Assembly (NCBI RefSeq): GCF_000718515.1
Contig: NZ_JNZS01000010.1
Location: forward strand, 306,131 to 370,130
DNA length: 64,000 bases
Direction: 5' to 3'
Source: Micromonospora parva
Lineage (GTDB): Bacteria; Actinomycetota; Actinomycetes; Mycobacteriales; Micromonosporaceae
Below, piece after piece: positions 29,821 through 38,548 of this stretch. The position numbers and the translations under genes are program-made. The notes beneath the pieces were generated by a model that made no database searches, had not been told where the DNA came from, and saw only the letters and a program-made list of their open reading frames with translations. The first letter of the stretch is position 1. Every line of letters begins with the position of its first letter.

Positions 29821-31064
29821 CGTCCCGGGCGGTGGTGACCGGCATCGGGGTGGTCGCGCCCAGCGGCATCGGCGCGGACGCGCACTGGCGTACGGTGCTC
29901 GCCGGCACCCGCCGGACCGGGCCGATCACCCTGTTCGACCCGTCCGGCTACCCGACCCGCTTCGGTGGGGAGGTGCCCGGGTTCACCGCCGACTCGTACG
30001 CCGACAGCCGGCAGCTGGTGCAGACCGACAGGTGGACCCACCTCGGGTTCGCCGCCACCCGGCTGGCGTTGGCCGACGCGGGCCTGCCCGAGCGGGCACC
30101 CGACCCGTACGGCTACGCGGTGACCCTGGCCAGCTCGTCCGGCGGCAACCTGTTCGGTCAGCGGGAGCTGCAGCGCCTGTGGGGCGGCACGTCACGCACG
30201 GTCGGGGCGTACCAGTCGATCGCCTGGTTCTACGCGGCCAGCGTCGGGCAGCTCTCCATCCACCACCAGTTCAAGGGCCCGAGCGGGGTGCTGGTCGCGG
30301 AGTCGGCCGGTGGGCTGGACAGCCTGGCGCACGCCGCCCGTGCGGTACGCCGGGGCACCCCGGTGGTGATCGCCGGGGCCACCGAGTGCCCGTTGAGCCC
30401 GTACGCGCTGGCCTGCCAGCTGCGTTCGGGGCTGCTCAGCGACGTCGCGGACCCGGAGCGGGCGTACCGGCCGTTCGACGCCACGGCCAGCGGCTATTTG
30501 CCGGCCGAGGGCGGAGCGGTGTTCGTGGTGGAGGAGCTGGGGCACGCCCTGGCCCGGGGTGCCCGGGTCTACGGCGAGGTGAGCGGGTGGGGGTCCACCC
30601 ACGACGCCGCGCACACCACCGCCGACAGTGCCGGCAACCCGGCCCAGTACGCGCGCGCCATGCGCCTGGCCCTCGACCGGGCGGGTGTCGCCGCGGCCGG
30701 CATCGACGTGGTGCTGCCCGACGCGCTCGGGGTGCCCCGCTACGACCGCAGCGAGGCCGAGGCCCTGCGGGCCGTGTTCGCCGACCGGCCGCCGCCGGTG
30801 ACCACCCATAAACCGCTGACCGGTCGGGCGTACCAGGGCGGTTCGGCGTTGGACGTGGCCACCGCGCTGCTCGCCTTCGCCCACGACACGCTGCCCGCGT
30901 CGGCCGGCCCGGACGAGGTGGCCGAGGGCTGCGAGCTGGACTTCCTCCGGGAGCACCGCCGGCCGCGCAGCCGGCTCGCGCTGGTGTGTGCGCGGGGCTT
31001 CGACGGATTCAACAGCGCGCTGGTCCTGCGCGGGGCCGCGCCGATGAGGGGAGAGCCGTCATGA
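29817..31064 (+). CDS. Type II PKS chain length factor (KS beta)
   Basis: A protein of 415 aa, homologous to the KS alpha subunit along its length ([24 protein letters not shown]-like and [13 protein letters not shown] regions). The active-site Cys is missing. At that place (residue 163) the sequence is [11 protein letters not shown], with Ser where most CLFs have Gln. It sets chain length with KS alpha, and the usual Gln is tied to malonyl decarboxylation priming. GTG at 29817 overlaps the KS stop by four bases, giving equal expression of the two subunits. Confidence 0.9.
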   Translation: MTSRAVVTGIGVVAPSGIGADAHWRTVLAGTRRTGPITLFDPSGYPTRFGGEVPGFTADSYADSRQLVQTDRWTHLGFAATRLALADAGLPERAPDPYGYAVTLASSSGGNLFGQRELQRLWGGTSRTVGAYQSIAWFYAASVGQLSIHHQFKGPSGVLVAESAGGLDSLAHAARAVRRGTPVVIAGATECPLSPYALACQLRSGLLSDVADPERAYRPFDATASGYLPAEGGAVFVVEELGHALARGARVYGEVSGWGSTHDAAHTTADSAGNPAQYARAMRLALDRAGVAAAGIDVVLPDALGVPRYDRSEAEALRAVFADRPPPVTTHKPLTGRAYQGGSALDVATALLAFAHDTLPASAGPDEVAEGCELDFLREHRRPRSRLALVCARGFDGFNSALVLRGAAPMRGEPS

Positions 31065-31378
31065 CCGAGCAGCGGGCCCGGGTGGTCTTCCTGGTACGGG
31101 TGCCGGTGCCGCGCACCGAGGCGTTCCTCGCCGCGTACGAGCAGGTGCGGCACCTGGTCGCCGGTGGCGTGCCGGGGCACCTCGTCGACCAGGTGTGCCG
31201 TTCGTCGACCGACCCGGAGCAGTGGTTGATCACCAGTGAGTGGGCGAGTCTCGCCGACTTCGAGAACTGGGAACGCAGCCCCGAACACCGGGACCTCGTC
31301 CGCCCGATGCGGGAGTGCTTCACCGACGCCCGTTCCCTGCGCTTCCACATCCACGCCCAAACCCCAGCCCTAACCTGA
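31061..31378 (+). CDS. Antibiotic biosynthesis monooxygenase-fold protein of the polyketide operon (WhiE-I type)
   Basis: A protein of 105 aa with the ferredoxin-like ABM fold: VVFLVRVPVPRTEAFLAAYEQVR, then SEWASLADFENWERSPEH. Members include cofactor-free quinone-forming oxygenases and polyketide cyclases; similar proteins are part of whiE loci. It is the last gene of the operon, its ATG overlapping the CLF stop by four bases, and an inverted repeat follows 30 bases downstream. Confidence 0.72.
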   Translation: MTEQRARVVFLVRVPVPRTEAFLAAYEQVRHLVAGGVPGHLVDQVCRSSTDPEQWLITSEWASLADFENWERSPEHRDLVRPMRECFTDARSLRFHIHAQTPALT

Positions 31379-31408
31379 CCGTCCGCGCCCCCACGGCTCG
31401 CCTCGCCG

Positions 31409-31477
31409 CGATCTTGCACTTGGTGTCGCGGCATAGGGGACATGCCACCCGTTTCGACAACCGAAAGTGCAAGATCG
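31409..31477. repeat. Intergenic inverted repeat, likely terminator of the polyketide operon
   Basis: Perfect 13-bp outer arms cgatcttgcactt (31409-31421) and aagtgcaagatcg (31465-31477), with shorter inner complementary blocks (tgtcg/cgaca, ggcat/atgcc). It belongs to the same loose family as the elements at 18469 and 36338. Confidence 0.75.
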
Positions 31478-31520
31478 GCGCGGTGGGGCGGGGTCGCGCG
31501 GGGGCGTAGGTTCGGGATTT

Positions 31521-32348
31521 ATGAAGGTGCTGGTCTCTGTGGACATGGAAGGCCTCTCGGGGGTTGTGCATCCCAGTGAGACGAACCCGGATCGGTACGA
31601 CTATGAGCGCGGCCGGGCGTTGATGACGGCCGAGGCGAACGCGGCGATCGCCGGCGTTCTCGACGCTGAACCCGGCGCGGTGGTGTGGGTCGCCGACGCG
31701 CACGGAACGTTCCGGAACCTCCTGCCGGAGGACCTCGACCGGCGTGCCCACCTGGTGCGGGGCAGACCCCGCCCGCTGGGCATGCTCGCCGGGCTGGACG
31801 AGGGCACGGATGCCGTCCTGCTCATCGGCTATCACGCCCGGGCCGGTGCCGGGCCCGCCGTGCTGGCGCACACGATGAGCGACGCCATCCTCGACGTGCG
31901 GGTGGCCGGACGATCGCTGGGCGAGATCGGCCTCAACGTCGCCATGGCGGGGCACCTGGACGTGCCGGTGGTTCTGCTCAGCGGGGACGACACCGCCTGC
32001 GCGGAATTCAGTGAGCTGGTGCCCTCGGCGGTCACCGTCGCCGTCAAGCAGACAGTGGGCCAGGCCGCCGCGGTGGCGCTGCATCCGCAGGAGGCGCGGG
32101 AGCGGCTGCGTCACGCCGCCGCCGACGCGATCGCCCGGCGCGCCTCGATTCCCCCGGTGACGATGGCCGGGCCGTTGCACGTCGAGGTCGACCTCTACGG
32201 CCCGTACATGGTCGACCTCGCGGTGCTGGTGCCGGGTGTGGCCCGCGTCGGCGGCGGGCGGACGGTCGCCTTCCGCGCCGTTGACGTCGCCGAGGCCTAC
32301 CGGCTCGTTCAGTTGCTGGTTCAACTCGCCAGCATCAAACCGGACTAG
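31521..32348 (+). CDS. M55-family D-aminopeptidase (DppA-like)
   Basis: A protein of 275 aa. The N-terminus MKVLVSVDMEGLSGV has the zinc-binding Asp/Glu pair of DppA. Further ligands are in WVADAHGTFRNLLPE and LLIGYHARAG. SGDDTACAEF and VAVKQTVG follow the family pattern. DppA peptidases release D-amino acids from short peptides, often during nutrient stress or sporulation, in the cytoplasm. The gene is monocistronic between the two biosynthetic operons, and no pathway role is evident. ATG at 31521. Confidence 0.82.
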   Translation: MKVLVSVDMEGLSGVVHPSETNPDRYDYERGRALMTAEANAAIAGVLDAEPGAVVWVADAHGTFRNLLPEDLDRRAHLVRGRPRPLGMLAGLDEGTDAVLLIGYHARAGAGPAVLAHTMSDAILDVRVAGRSLGEIGLNVAMAGHLDVPVVLLSGDDTACAEFSELVPSAVTVAVKQTVGQAAAVALHPQEARERLRHAAADAIARRASIPPVTMAGPLHVEVDLYGPYMVDLAVLVPGVARVGGGRTVAFRAVDVAEAYRLVQLLVQLASIKPD

Positions 32349-32692
32349 CGCGCGTACCCGCATCGCCGAACGCGCCCACGGCGGCCGGGCAGCAGCCGGC
32401 GGGGCGCGACGCACCACCCTCGTCGGGCCAGCCGGCGACCGACGCCATCGGCCGTCCGGTTGAGGGCGCGCGACGGTTGTACGAGGCGTCATGCCTCGGT
32501 GACGCTGTGCCGGGTCACCCGCCCGATTCTGTCCGCCGAACGGGCTGTCGGCAATCCGGCTGGCCGCTGCTTTTGATCCATCCATTTGCATCTAGCAATG
32601 GCAATGGTGGCGTCGTATGGTTCCCCGCAGCACCCCGACAAGCGTACCTGATGGGCGGATTCGCCCTCTTTCGTGCTGGGCGGTGAACGGCA
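32349..32692 (+). promoter_or_regulatory. 344-bp gap holding the probable promoter of the second biosynthetic operon
   Basis: No gene is seen. A markedly AT-rich patch around 32570-32630 includes TAGCAAT about 100 bases before the ligase start. The exact promoter is not assigned; the patch stands out against the GC-rich surroundings. Confidence 0.3.
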
Positions 32693-34081
32693 GTGACGGC
32701 AGAAGATCCTACGGCGACAGACCCCGGCTGGGTGGACGAAGTCCTGTTCGCGGGCCGCCCGACCGACGTTTGTCTCCGACTGCCCGAGCCGATCGATCGG
32801 GCCACCCTGCACCGCCTGGTCACCGCCGCGCAGGACCGGCTCACCGCCGCCGGACTGCGCCCCGGTGGCGCCGCCGCGCTGCGGCTGCCACCGTCCCTGG
32901 CGTACGTGGTGAACCTGTTGGCCACCTGGCGGGCCGGGGGTCAGGCGATCCTGCTCGACCACCGGCTCACCGACCACGAGGTGGACCGCGCGCTGCTCCG
33001 GTTGACCCCGCAGGTGGTGATCGCTCCACTGCGGACCGGCGGCGGCGCGCTGAAGATCTTCGTCGACGTCACCGAGGGCGTCACCCGCTATGCCGACCGT
33101 CCGGCGGTCAGCGGTCACGCCGTGATCCAGCTCAGCTCCGGCTCCACCGGACCGTCCAAGGTGATCGGCCGCACCGCCGCCGACCTGGTCGCCGAGGTGC
33201 ACCGCTACACCCGGATCGACGGGGTGGCGCTGCCCGGCGAGCGGATCATCCTGCTGCCCTCGATGGTGCACGTGCTCGGCCTGGTCGGTGGCCTGCTCTA
33301 CGGTCTGCACGCCGGGGTCGAGCTGGTTCCGCCCCAGCGGCTCAGCGGCGACGCCGTGCTGGCCGCCATCAGTGCCGGCACCACACCGGCCACCGTGCTG
33401 GGCGTGCCGTTCCACATCGGACTGCTCGCCTCCACCCGACCGGCCGGGACCCTGCCGCAGCTGCGGCGGATGACCACCGGGGGTGAACTGGTGCCGGCCG
33501 CCGCCGCCCGGGCGTTCACCGACCGGTACGGGGTGCCCCTGGGCAACATGTACGGGATGACCGAGGTCGGGGTCATCGGCACCGACCTGCACGGCGCACA
33601 CCGACCGTCGATCGCCCCCGCGCCCGGCATCGAGGTCCGGGAGCGCGGCGGTGAGCTGTGGGTGTCCTGCCCCGCGTCGCCGTACGTCGGACTGAGCGAC
33701 CCGACCCGCTGGGCCGACGGCTGGCTGCACACCCGCGACGCCGGCACCGTCGACGAGGACACCGGCCTGGTCACCGTGCGCGGTCGACTCGACTCGCAGG
33801 TCTCCGTGGGCGGGATGAAGGTCGACCTGACCGAGGTGGAGGCCACCGTCACCGAGCTGACCGGTGTGGCCGCCGCGGTGGTGGTCTGGGACGACGGCAT
33901 CACCGCGTACGTCCAACCCGACGGCCCGCTGTCGGAGGAGACGCTGGACAAGCTCCTCGCCGAACGGTTGGCCGGCTACAAACGGCCCCGGACGCTGCAC
34001 CTGCTCGATCAGTTGCCCCGCACCACCACCGGCAAGCTGGTCCGCTCGACCGACGCGCTGCGCTCGGCGGTCAGCCCGTGA
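32693..34081 (+). CDS. Acyl/aryl-AMP ligase 1
   Basis: A protein of 462 aa of the ANL superfamily, shorter than usual (about 500-550) at the N-terminus. Motifs: P-loop QLSSGSTGPSKVIG, NMYGMTEVG, the hinge Asp in HTRDAGTVDEDTG, VRGRLDSQVSVGGMKVD and the catalytic Lys in TTTGKLVRS. It activates a carboxylic acid as adenylate and may load it on one of the ACPs encoded at 34711 and 34977. The substrate cannot be read by eye; an aromatic acid from the HmaS branch is a reasonable guess. GTG at 32693. Its last 73 bases overlap the oppositely oriented PPTase gene. Confidence 0.78.
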   Translation: MTAEDPTATDPGWVDEVLFAGRPTDVCLRLPEPIDRATLHRLVTAAQDRLTAAGLRPGGAAALRLPPSLAYVVNLLATWRAGGQAILLDHRLTDHEVDRALLRLTPQVVIAPLRTGGGALKIFVDVTEGVTRYADRPAVSGHAVIQLSSGSTGPSKVIGRTAADLVAEVHRYTRIDGVALPGERIILLPSMVHVLGLVGGLLYGLHAGVELVPPQRLSGDAVLAAISAGTTPATVLGVPFHIGLLASTRPAGTLPQLRRMTTGGELVPAAAARAFTDRYGVPLGNMYGMTEVGVIGTDLHGAHRPSIAPAPGIEVRERGGELWVSCPASPYVGLSDPTRWADGWLHTRDAGTVDEDTGLVTVRGRLDSQVSVGGMKVDLTEVEATVTELTGVAAAVVVWDDGITAYVQPDGPLSEETLDKLLAERLAGYKRPRTLHLLDQLPRTTTGKLVRSTDALRSAVSP

Positions 34082-34695
34082 CCGGGCCCCTGCACCACCT
34101 CGACGTCGACCCGCGTGGCCGCGTACCCGGCGACCGCCAGGACCAGGCCCTCGCCCAGCGGCGGGTGACCGACCCGTACGGGCTCGACGCCGGGCACCAG
34201 CCGCAACGACAGCCCCGGCGTCGGCATCAACCGGCGCAGCCCGCCGTCGCGCAACCCCCGCCCGAGCGCCTTACCGACCGCTTCCTTCGCGGTCCACAAC
34301 CGCAGGAAGTCCACCGTCCGGCCAGCCTCGGGCCGATCGCCCAACCAGGCCAGCTCGGCGGGCGGGAACCAGCGGTGGGCCAGCGCGAGCGCCGGCAGCG
34401 GGCGGATCCGTTCCACGTCCACCCCGACCGCGCCGCCCCGACGGGCGGCGACCACCACCAGCCCGGCGGTGCGGCTGACGCTGACCGCCAGCTCGACCGG
34501 TCCGGTCACCTCGTCGACCCGGACCACCGGCCGTCCCGCGCTGTCGTGCGTCAGCACCACGGCGGTCTCCGCGCGGCCGAGCAGCAGAGCACCCGCCCGC
34601 CGCAACAGCACAGCGGCCGGATCCGGCTGACCGCCGGTGTCCCGGCCGACCCACACGTAGGCGGTGTCCCGACCGGACACCGTCAGCTGGCCCAC
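34009..34695 (-). CDS. Sfp-type 4'-phosphopantetheinyl transferase
   Basis: A protein of 228 aa. The Mg-binding motif GVDVERIRPL and the second motif FLRLWTAKEAVGKALGRG are those of Sfp-type enzymes. It transfers phosphopantetheine from CoA to the conserved Ser of carrier proteins. It is divergent from the ACP gene with only 15 bases between starts, and convergent with ligase 1 with a 73-bp overlap, so it probably serves this cluster. The start is GTG at 34695. Confidence 0.85.
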   Translation of the reverse strand: MGQLTVSGRDTAYVWVGRDTGGQPDPAAVLLRRAGALLLGRAETAVVLTHDSAGRPVVRVDEVTGPVELAVSVSRTAGLVVVAARRGGAVGVDVERIRPLPALALAHRWFPPAELAWLGDRPEAGRTVDFLRLWTAKEAVGKALGRGLRDGGLRRLMPTPGLSLRLVPGVEPVRVGHPPLGEGLVLAVAGYAATRVDVEVVQGPGHGLTAERSASVERTSLPVVVRGN

Positions 34696-34710
34696 GCAGA
34701 GAGGGTATCC

Positions 34711-34977
34711 ATGAGAGCCGAGGTCCGCGCCTTCGTCGTCGAGCAGCTCGCCGACATGAACTACGACGTCGAGGGGCTCGACGACGACACCACACTCGGC
34801 CCGTCCGGCGTCGACCTGGAATCTCTCGCCCTGGCCGACCTGTCCGTCCGGGTCGAGGACCGCTACGGCGTGACGTTCGCCGACGACGAGTCCGAGCAGC
34901 TGGCCCTGATGACTGTCGGCGAGTTCACCACAATGGTCGCCAAGCGTGTCGCCGAGGCCACGAGCGACCCGGTCTGA
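34711..34977 (+). CDS. Acyl carrier protein 1
   Basis: A protein of 88 aa with four predicted helices. The phosphopantetheine Ser sits in SGVDLESLALADLSVRVE at the start of helix 2. DLESLAL instead of the usual DSL. EDRYGVTFADDESEQLALMTVGEFTTMV closes the fold. It carries the intermediates for the KS proteins encoded downstream. ATG at 34711; its stop overlaps the start of the second carrier gene (TGATG). Confidence 0.85.
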   Translation: MRAEVRAFVVEQLADMNYDVEGLDDDTTLGPSGVDLESLALADLSVRVEDRYGVTFADDESEQLALMTVGEFTTMVAKRVAEATSDPV

Positions 34978-35222
34978 TGAGCGGTCAGCCCGATCTGGGG
35001 CGAGCTGACCTGCTGAGCATGCTCGCCGAACTCACCGCGAAACCAGCCGCCGAGGTGTCCGACCGGATCGGCTCGATGGAGCTCGCCTGGCTGGTGCACC
35101 TCGTCGAGCAGCGCTACGAACGCCGGCTCGACCTGGCCGACGACGAGCTGGTCGGCATCCGTACCGTCGACGACGCCCTGGCGGTGTTCCGGGCGTCGCT
35201 GACCGCCCCCACAGATGGTTGA
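34977..35222 (+). CDS. Acyl carrier protein 2 (divergent)
   Basis: A protein of 81 aa that follows the ACP pattern: an N-terminal helix (ADLLSMLAELTAK), then DRIGSMELAWLVHLVEQRY with a Ser at the attachment position, and GIRTVDDALAVF. The usual DSL is GSM here, so recognition by the PPTase is likely but less sure. Two carriers side by side suggest one for the starter or aryl unit and one for elongation. ATG at 34977; the stop overlaps the next KS gene. Confidence 0.7.
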   Translation: MSGQPDLGRADLLSMLAELTAKPAAEVSDRIGSMELAWLVHLVEQRYERRLDLADDELVGIRTVDDALAVFRASLTAPTDG

Positions 35223-36321
35223 GGCGCGCGTCGCCCAGCTCACCGGTGTGTACGCCGTCAGCGCCCTCGGTCGGGGCGCCGACGCGCAGCTTGCCGGCGT
35301 GCTGGCCGGTGTGCCGGCCTTCGGCCCGGTACGCCGGTTCGACACCGCCGCCCGTCGGGTCACCGTGGCGGCCACAGTGCCCGAGGTCGGCACGCTGCCC
35401 GACGAGCTGGCCGCCGCGATCGACGAGGCCTGCCGGGCGGCCGGCCTGGACCGCGAGGGCCGCACCGGGTGCGCCCTGCTGCTCGCCGTCCACGGCGGAC
35501 CGGCCACCGGCCCGGCCCCGGCCGTGCTCGCCGGTCAGCTCGCCGCCCGATGTGGCCTTTCCGGGCACACCCGGGTCTACACCAGCGCCTGCGTGTCGGC
35601 GAGCACGGCGGTGGCCGACGCCGCCGCTCAGATCACCCGCGGTGACGTCGAACGAGTGGTCGTCGCCGCCGGCTACCTGGTGGAGCCGGACCAGTTCGCG
35701 CTCTTCGACGCCGGTCGCGCCCTCGCGGTCGACGGGGCGGTCCGCCCGTTCAGCGCCGGCCGGCGGGGGCTGTTGCTCGGCGACGGCGTGGCGGCGGTCG
35801 TGCTGGAGTCGAGCAGCGGCCGACGACGCGGTGGCGCCGATCCGGTGGCCACCGTGGCCGGTTGGGGACGGGCCGGTGACGCGTTCCACCCCTGCCAGCC
35901 GGAGCCCGGCGGGTCCGGGCTGGCCCGCGCGGTCGGCGGCGCGCTGCGCCGGGCCGGGCTGACACCGCAGGCCGTCGGTTACGTCAACGCCAACGCCACC
36001 GGCACCGCGCAGAGCGACGCCGCCGAGGCTGCCGCACTGCGCCGGGCCCTCGGCGGGCACGCCACCGAGGTCCCGGTCAGCTCCACGAAGTCGGTGCACG
36101 GGCACGCGTTGGAGGCGTCCGGGCTGCTCGAACTGGTGGTCACCGCCCTCGCGCTGCGCCACGGTGAGCTGCCGGTCAACGCCGGCTGGCGGGGCCCCGA
36201 CGAGGCGTGCCCACTCAACGTCATCACCACCGCTCCACGCCGCACGACGGCAACCCACGCCCTCACCCTCAACGCCGCCTTCGGTGGCGCCAACACCGCG
36301 CTCCTGGTCGGCGTCGGATGA
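35215..36321 (+). CDS. Ketosynthase 1, first catalytic His replaced by Asn
   Basis: A protein of 368 aa, about 40 shorter than FabF-type KS enzymes at the N-terminus. Cys126 is in VYTSACVSAS and the second His in SVHGHALEAS, but the first catalytic His position (residue 260) is Asn in YVNANATGT, where active enzymes have NAHGTGT. Loss of that His is known from non-elongating KS domains, which still accept and pass on acyl chains. A heterodimer with the half-size KS-like product of the next gene is plausible. ATG at 35215 overlaps the ACP 2 stop. Confidence 0.82.
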   Translation: MVEARVAQLTGVYAVSALGRGADAQLAGVLAGVPAFGPVRRFDTAARRVTVAATVPEVGTLPDELAAAIDEACRAAGLDREGRTGCALLLAVHGGPATGPAPAVLAGQLAARCGLSGHTRVYTSACVSASTAVADAAAQITRGDVERVVVAAGYLVEPDQFALFDAGRALAVDGAVRPFSAGRRGLLLGDGVAAVVLESSSGRRRGGADPVATVAGWGRAGDAFHPCQPEPGGSGLARAVGGALRRAGLTPQAVGYVNANATGTAQSDAAEAAALRRALGGHATEVPVSSTKSVHGHALEASGLLELVVTALALRHGELPVNAGWRGPDEACPLNVITTAPRRTTATHALTLNAAFGGANTALLVGVG

Positions 36322-36935
36322 CCGCCGCCAACTCCCCGCGATCGTGCACTTTCTGTCCCGACGAATCCGACCAAGCGCCCGAAACGACGACCGAAACTTC
36401 AAGATCGCCGGGGGAGAGGGAGAGGGCGGGGGCGGGGGCGGGGGAGCGGGCGAGGGCCTGGTGGCCGGAGGTCGGGGACGAGGGCGGCGTGGCGGGGGTG
36501 CCGGGGTTCGTGCACTCGGACTTCGCACCGGTGGTGGTGGCCGTCGCCGAACGGTGCCTACGGCGGGGGTACGGCACCCAGCAGGTGCCACCCGAGGTGC
36601 GCACGGGGATCGTGCTGGTCAGCGCCAGCGGCGACCTGGCCAGCGCCCGACACGTACGGGCGACCGTCGAGGCCGGCGGGCGGGTCGGCCCGCTGTTCTT
36701 CTTCCAGTCCGTGCCCAACAGCGTCGCCGGGCACATCGCCGCCCGGTGGGGCCTGCGCGGTCCGGTGGTCTGTCTCAGCCCGACCGGCGACCCGTACACC
36801 GACGGTGTCGCCGAGGCCGACCTGCTACGCGACGACGGTGACGCCGACGAGGTGTTGCTGATCCTGATCGAACAGGCACCCGACGGGCCGACCGAGGCGG
36901 TCGCGGTGCTGCTGGGGGGAGGAGCACGACCATGA
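36318..36935 (+). CDS. Half-size ketosynthase-like protein (Ketoacyl-synt_2 type)
   Basis: From 36489 on, the product (148 aa) resembles the N-terminal ketosynthase-like family linked to aryl polyene loci: VPGFVHSDFAPVVVAVAERCL, GIVLVSASGDLASARH, PLFFFQSVPNSVAGHIAARWG, VVCLSPTGDP. It has no C-terminal thiolase half and no catalytic His residues, so it is probably a partner or chain-length subunit. The ATG at 36318 overlaps the previous stop, but the first 57 codons are a translated inverted repeat plus a G-rich tract. Translation may therefore start at GTG 36489 instead. The true start is unresolved. Confidence 0.65.
   Translation: MTAANSPRSCTFCPDESDQAPETTTETSRSPGERERAGAGAGERARAWWPEVGDEGGVAGVPGFVHSDFAPVVVAVAERCLRRGYGTQQVPPEVRTGIVLVSASGDLASARHVRATVEAGGRVGPLFFFQSVPNSVAGHIAARWGLRGPVVCLSPTGDPYTDGVAEADLLRDDGDADEVLLILIEQAPDGPTEAVAVLLGGGARP
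36338..36408. repeat. Inverted repeat lying inside a coupled gene junction
   Basis: Arms gcgatcgtgcactttc (36338-36353) and gaaacttcaagatcgc (36393-36408) pair with three mismatches. It matches the element at 31409 in its ends and is followed by a G-rich tract (36409-36460). It sits after the KS1 stop, within the 5' part of the next frame. Confidence 0.7.
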
Positions 36936-38548
36936 GGAAACGGGGACTGCGCGGCGCACTGGCCGCCGACACCGAACTGGGGGCGGGCAACGTCCTGGCC
37001 CGGGTGCTGGCGCACGGCGCCGACCCGGACGGGCCCGGCCTGACCTTCGACACCGCCGTCGACGGGCACCCCGCCGAGACGCCACTGACGCTGGGGCAGC
37101 TCGACGAACGGGTCGCCGCCCGCGCCGCCTGGCTGCACGAACACGGGGTACGCCCCCGCGACCCGGTCGCCGTCTGGGCCACCGCCGCCGCCGACATGGT
37201 GCTCAGCTTCCTGGCGCTGGCCCGCCTCGGCGCGATCCCGGCGCTGATGAACGGCAAGCTCCGCCCGGAGATCGCCGCCGAGTACATCCGCCGCCTGCGG
37301 GGCGTCGGGGTGTTGGCCGACGACGCGCACACCGCGCTGCTGGCCGGGCACGACCTGGGCGTGCCGCTGCTCGGCACCCCCGCGCAGGCCGGCACGGGCG
37401 ACCCGGCCGCCGCGCCGGCGCACTACCGGCACCACCCGGACGACCCGATCGTCATCACCCACACCTCCGGGACGACCGGGGTGCCCAAGGCGGTGCTGCA
37501 CTCACACGCCAGCCTCTTCGCGGCCACCCGGCACCTGCTCACCATGCCGCAGGCGCAGGGCACCACCCGGATCCTCAACGCGTTGCCCGCACCGCACACC
37601 GCGACGGTGCTGATGGTCAACCAGGCGCTGGGCAACCGCGCGCAGATGTTCCTGCTGTCCGAGCAGGGCGGCGAGCAGGTGCTGGACGCGATCCAACGCT
37701 GGCGCCCCGACGGGGTGTTCGGCTTCTCGGTCACCTGGGCGGAGCTGGCCCGCTTCGACCTGTCCGGGTACGACCTGGACTCGGTGCGGCTGTGGTTCAA
37801 CACCGGAGACGCCTCGCACGAGCCGCACATCCGCCGCCTCGTGGCGGTCGGTTGGCACGACACCGTCACCCGTGACGGGGTGGCGAAGGTGCCCGGGTCG
37901 GTCTTCATCGACGGGCTGGGTTCCAGCGAGATGGGGCACTCGATGTTCCACATCACCCACCGCGCCGACACCGACCGGTACGGCCGGTGCATCGGCCGCC
38001 CGTACCAGTTCGCCACCGTCGCGGTGCTCGACGCCGACGGTGAGCCGGTGCCGGTCGGCGAGGTGGGTTTCCTGGGCATCGACTCGCCGTCGCTGTTCCG
38101 GGGCTACTGGAACGACTCGGTCACCACCTACCGCTTCCGCCAGCGCGGCTGGTACCTCACCGGTGACCTGGTCCGCGCCGACGCCGACGGCCGCTACTAC
38201 CACCTGGACCGGGCGGTGGACTCGGTCGACGCGGGTGACGGGCGGCGCTTCTACACGGCGCTGTCCGAGGAGCGGATCCTCGCCGCCTGCCCGGACGTCA
38301 CCGACTGCACAGTGGTGATCGTCGCCGAGGCCGGGGTGGTGGTCACCGACGTGCTGCTGGAGTTGGCCGCCGGCGCGGACGAGGCGCAGGACCGCACCGA
38401 GCGGGTCCGCGCCGCCCTCGGTGCCGACGTCGGCGCCACCCTGCGCCGGGTCGTGCCGGTGCGCTCCGCCGACATCCCGGTCACCGTGACCGGCAAGGTC
38501 CGCAAGGTGGTCCTGCGGGAGCGCTACCTCACCGAGGCGCGTTCGTGA
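36932..38548 (+). CDS. Acyl/aryl-AMP ligase 2
   Basis: A protein of 538 aa of the ANL superfamily, full length. Motifs: THTSGTTGVPKAVLHSH (P-loop), LGSSEMGHSMF, YLTGDLVRADADGRYYHLDR (hinge) and VTGKVRKVVLRE with the C-terminal Lys. It should form an acyl adenylate and a thioester with CoA or ACP. Its sequence is not close to ligase 1, so two different acids may be activated. ATG at 36932 and both ends overlap neighbours by four bases, showing tight coupling with the KS genes on both sides. Confidence 0.82.
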   Translation: MRKRGLRGALAADTELGAGNVLARVLAHGADPDGPGLTFDTAVDGHPAETPLTLGQLDERVAARAAWLHEHGVRPRDPVAVWATAAADMVLSFLALARLGAIPALMNGKLRPEIAAEYIRRLRGVGVLADDAHTALLAGHDLGVPLLGTPAQAGTGDPAAAPAHYRHHPDDPIVITHTSGTTGVPKAVLHSHASLFAATRHLLTMPQAQGTTRILNALPAPHTATVLMVNQALGNRAQMFLLSEQGGEQVLDAIQRWRPDGVFGFSVTWAELARFDLSGYDLDSVRLWFNTGDASHEPHIRRLVAVGWHDTVTRDGVAKVPGSVFIDGLGSSEMGHSMFHITHRADTDRYGRCIGRPYQFATVAVLDADGEPVPVGEVGFLGIDSPSLFRGYWNDSVTTYRFRQRGWYLTGDLVRADADGRYYHLDRAVDSVDAGDGRRFYTALSEERILAACPDVTDCTVVIVAEAGVVVTDVLLELAAGADEAQDRTERVRAALGADVGATLRRVVPVRSADIPVTVTGKVRKVVLRERYLTEARS

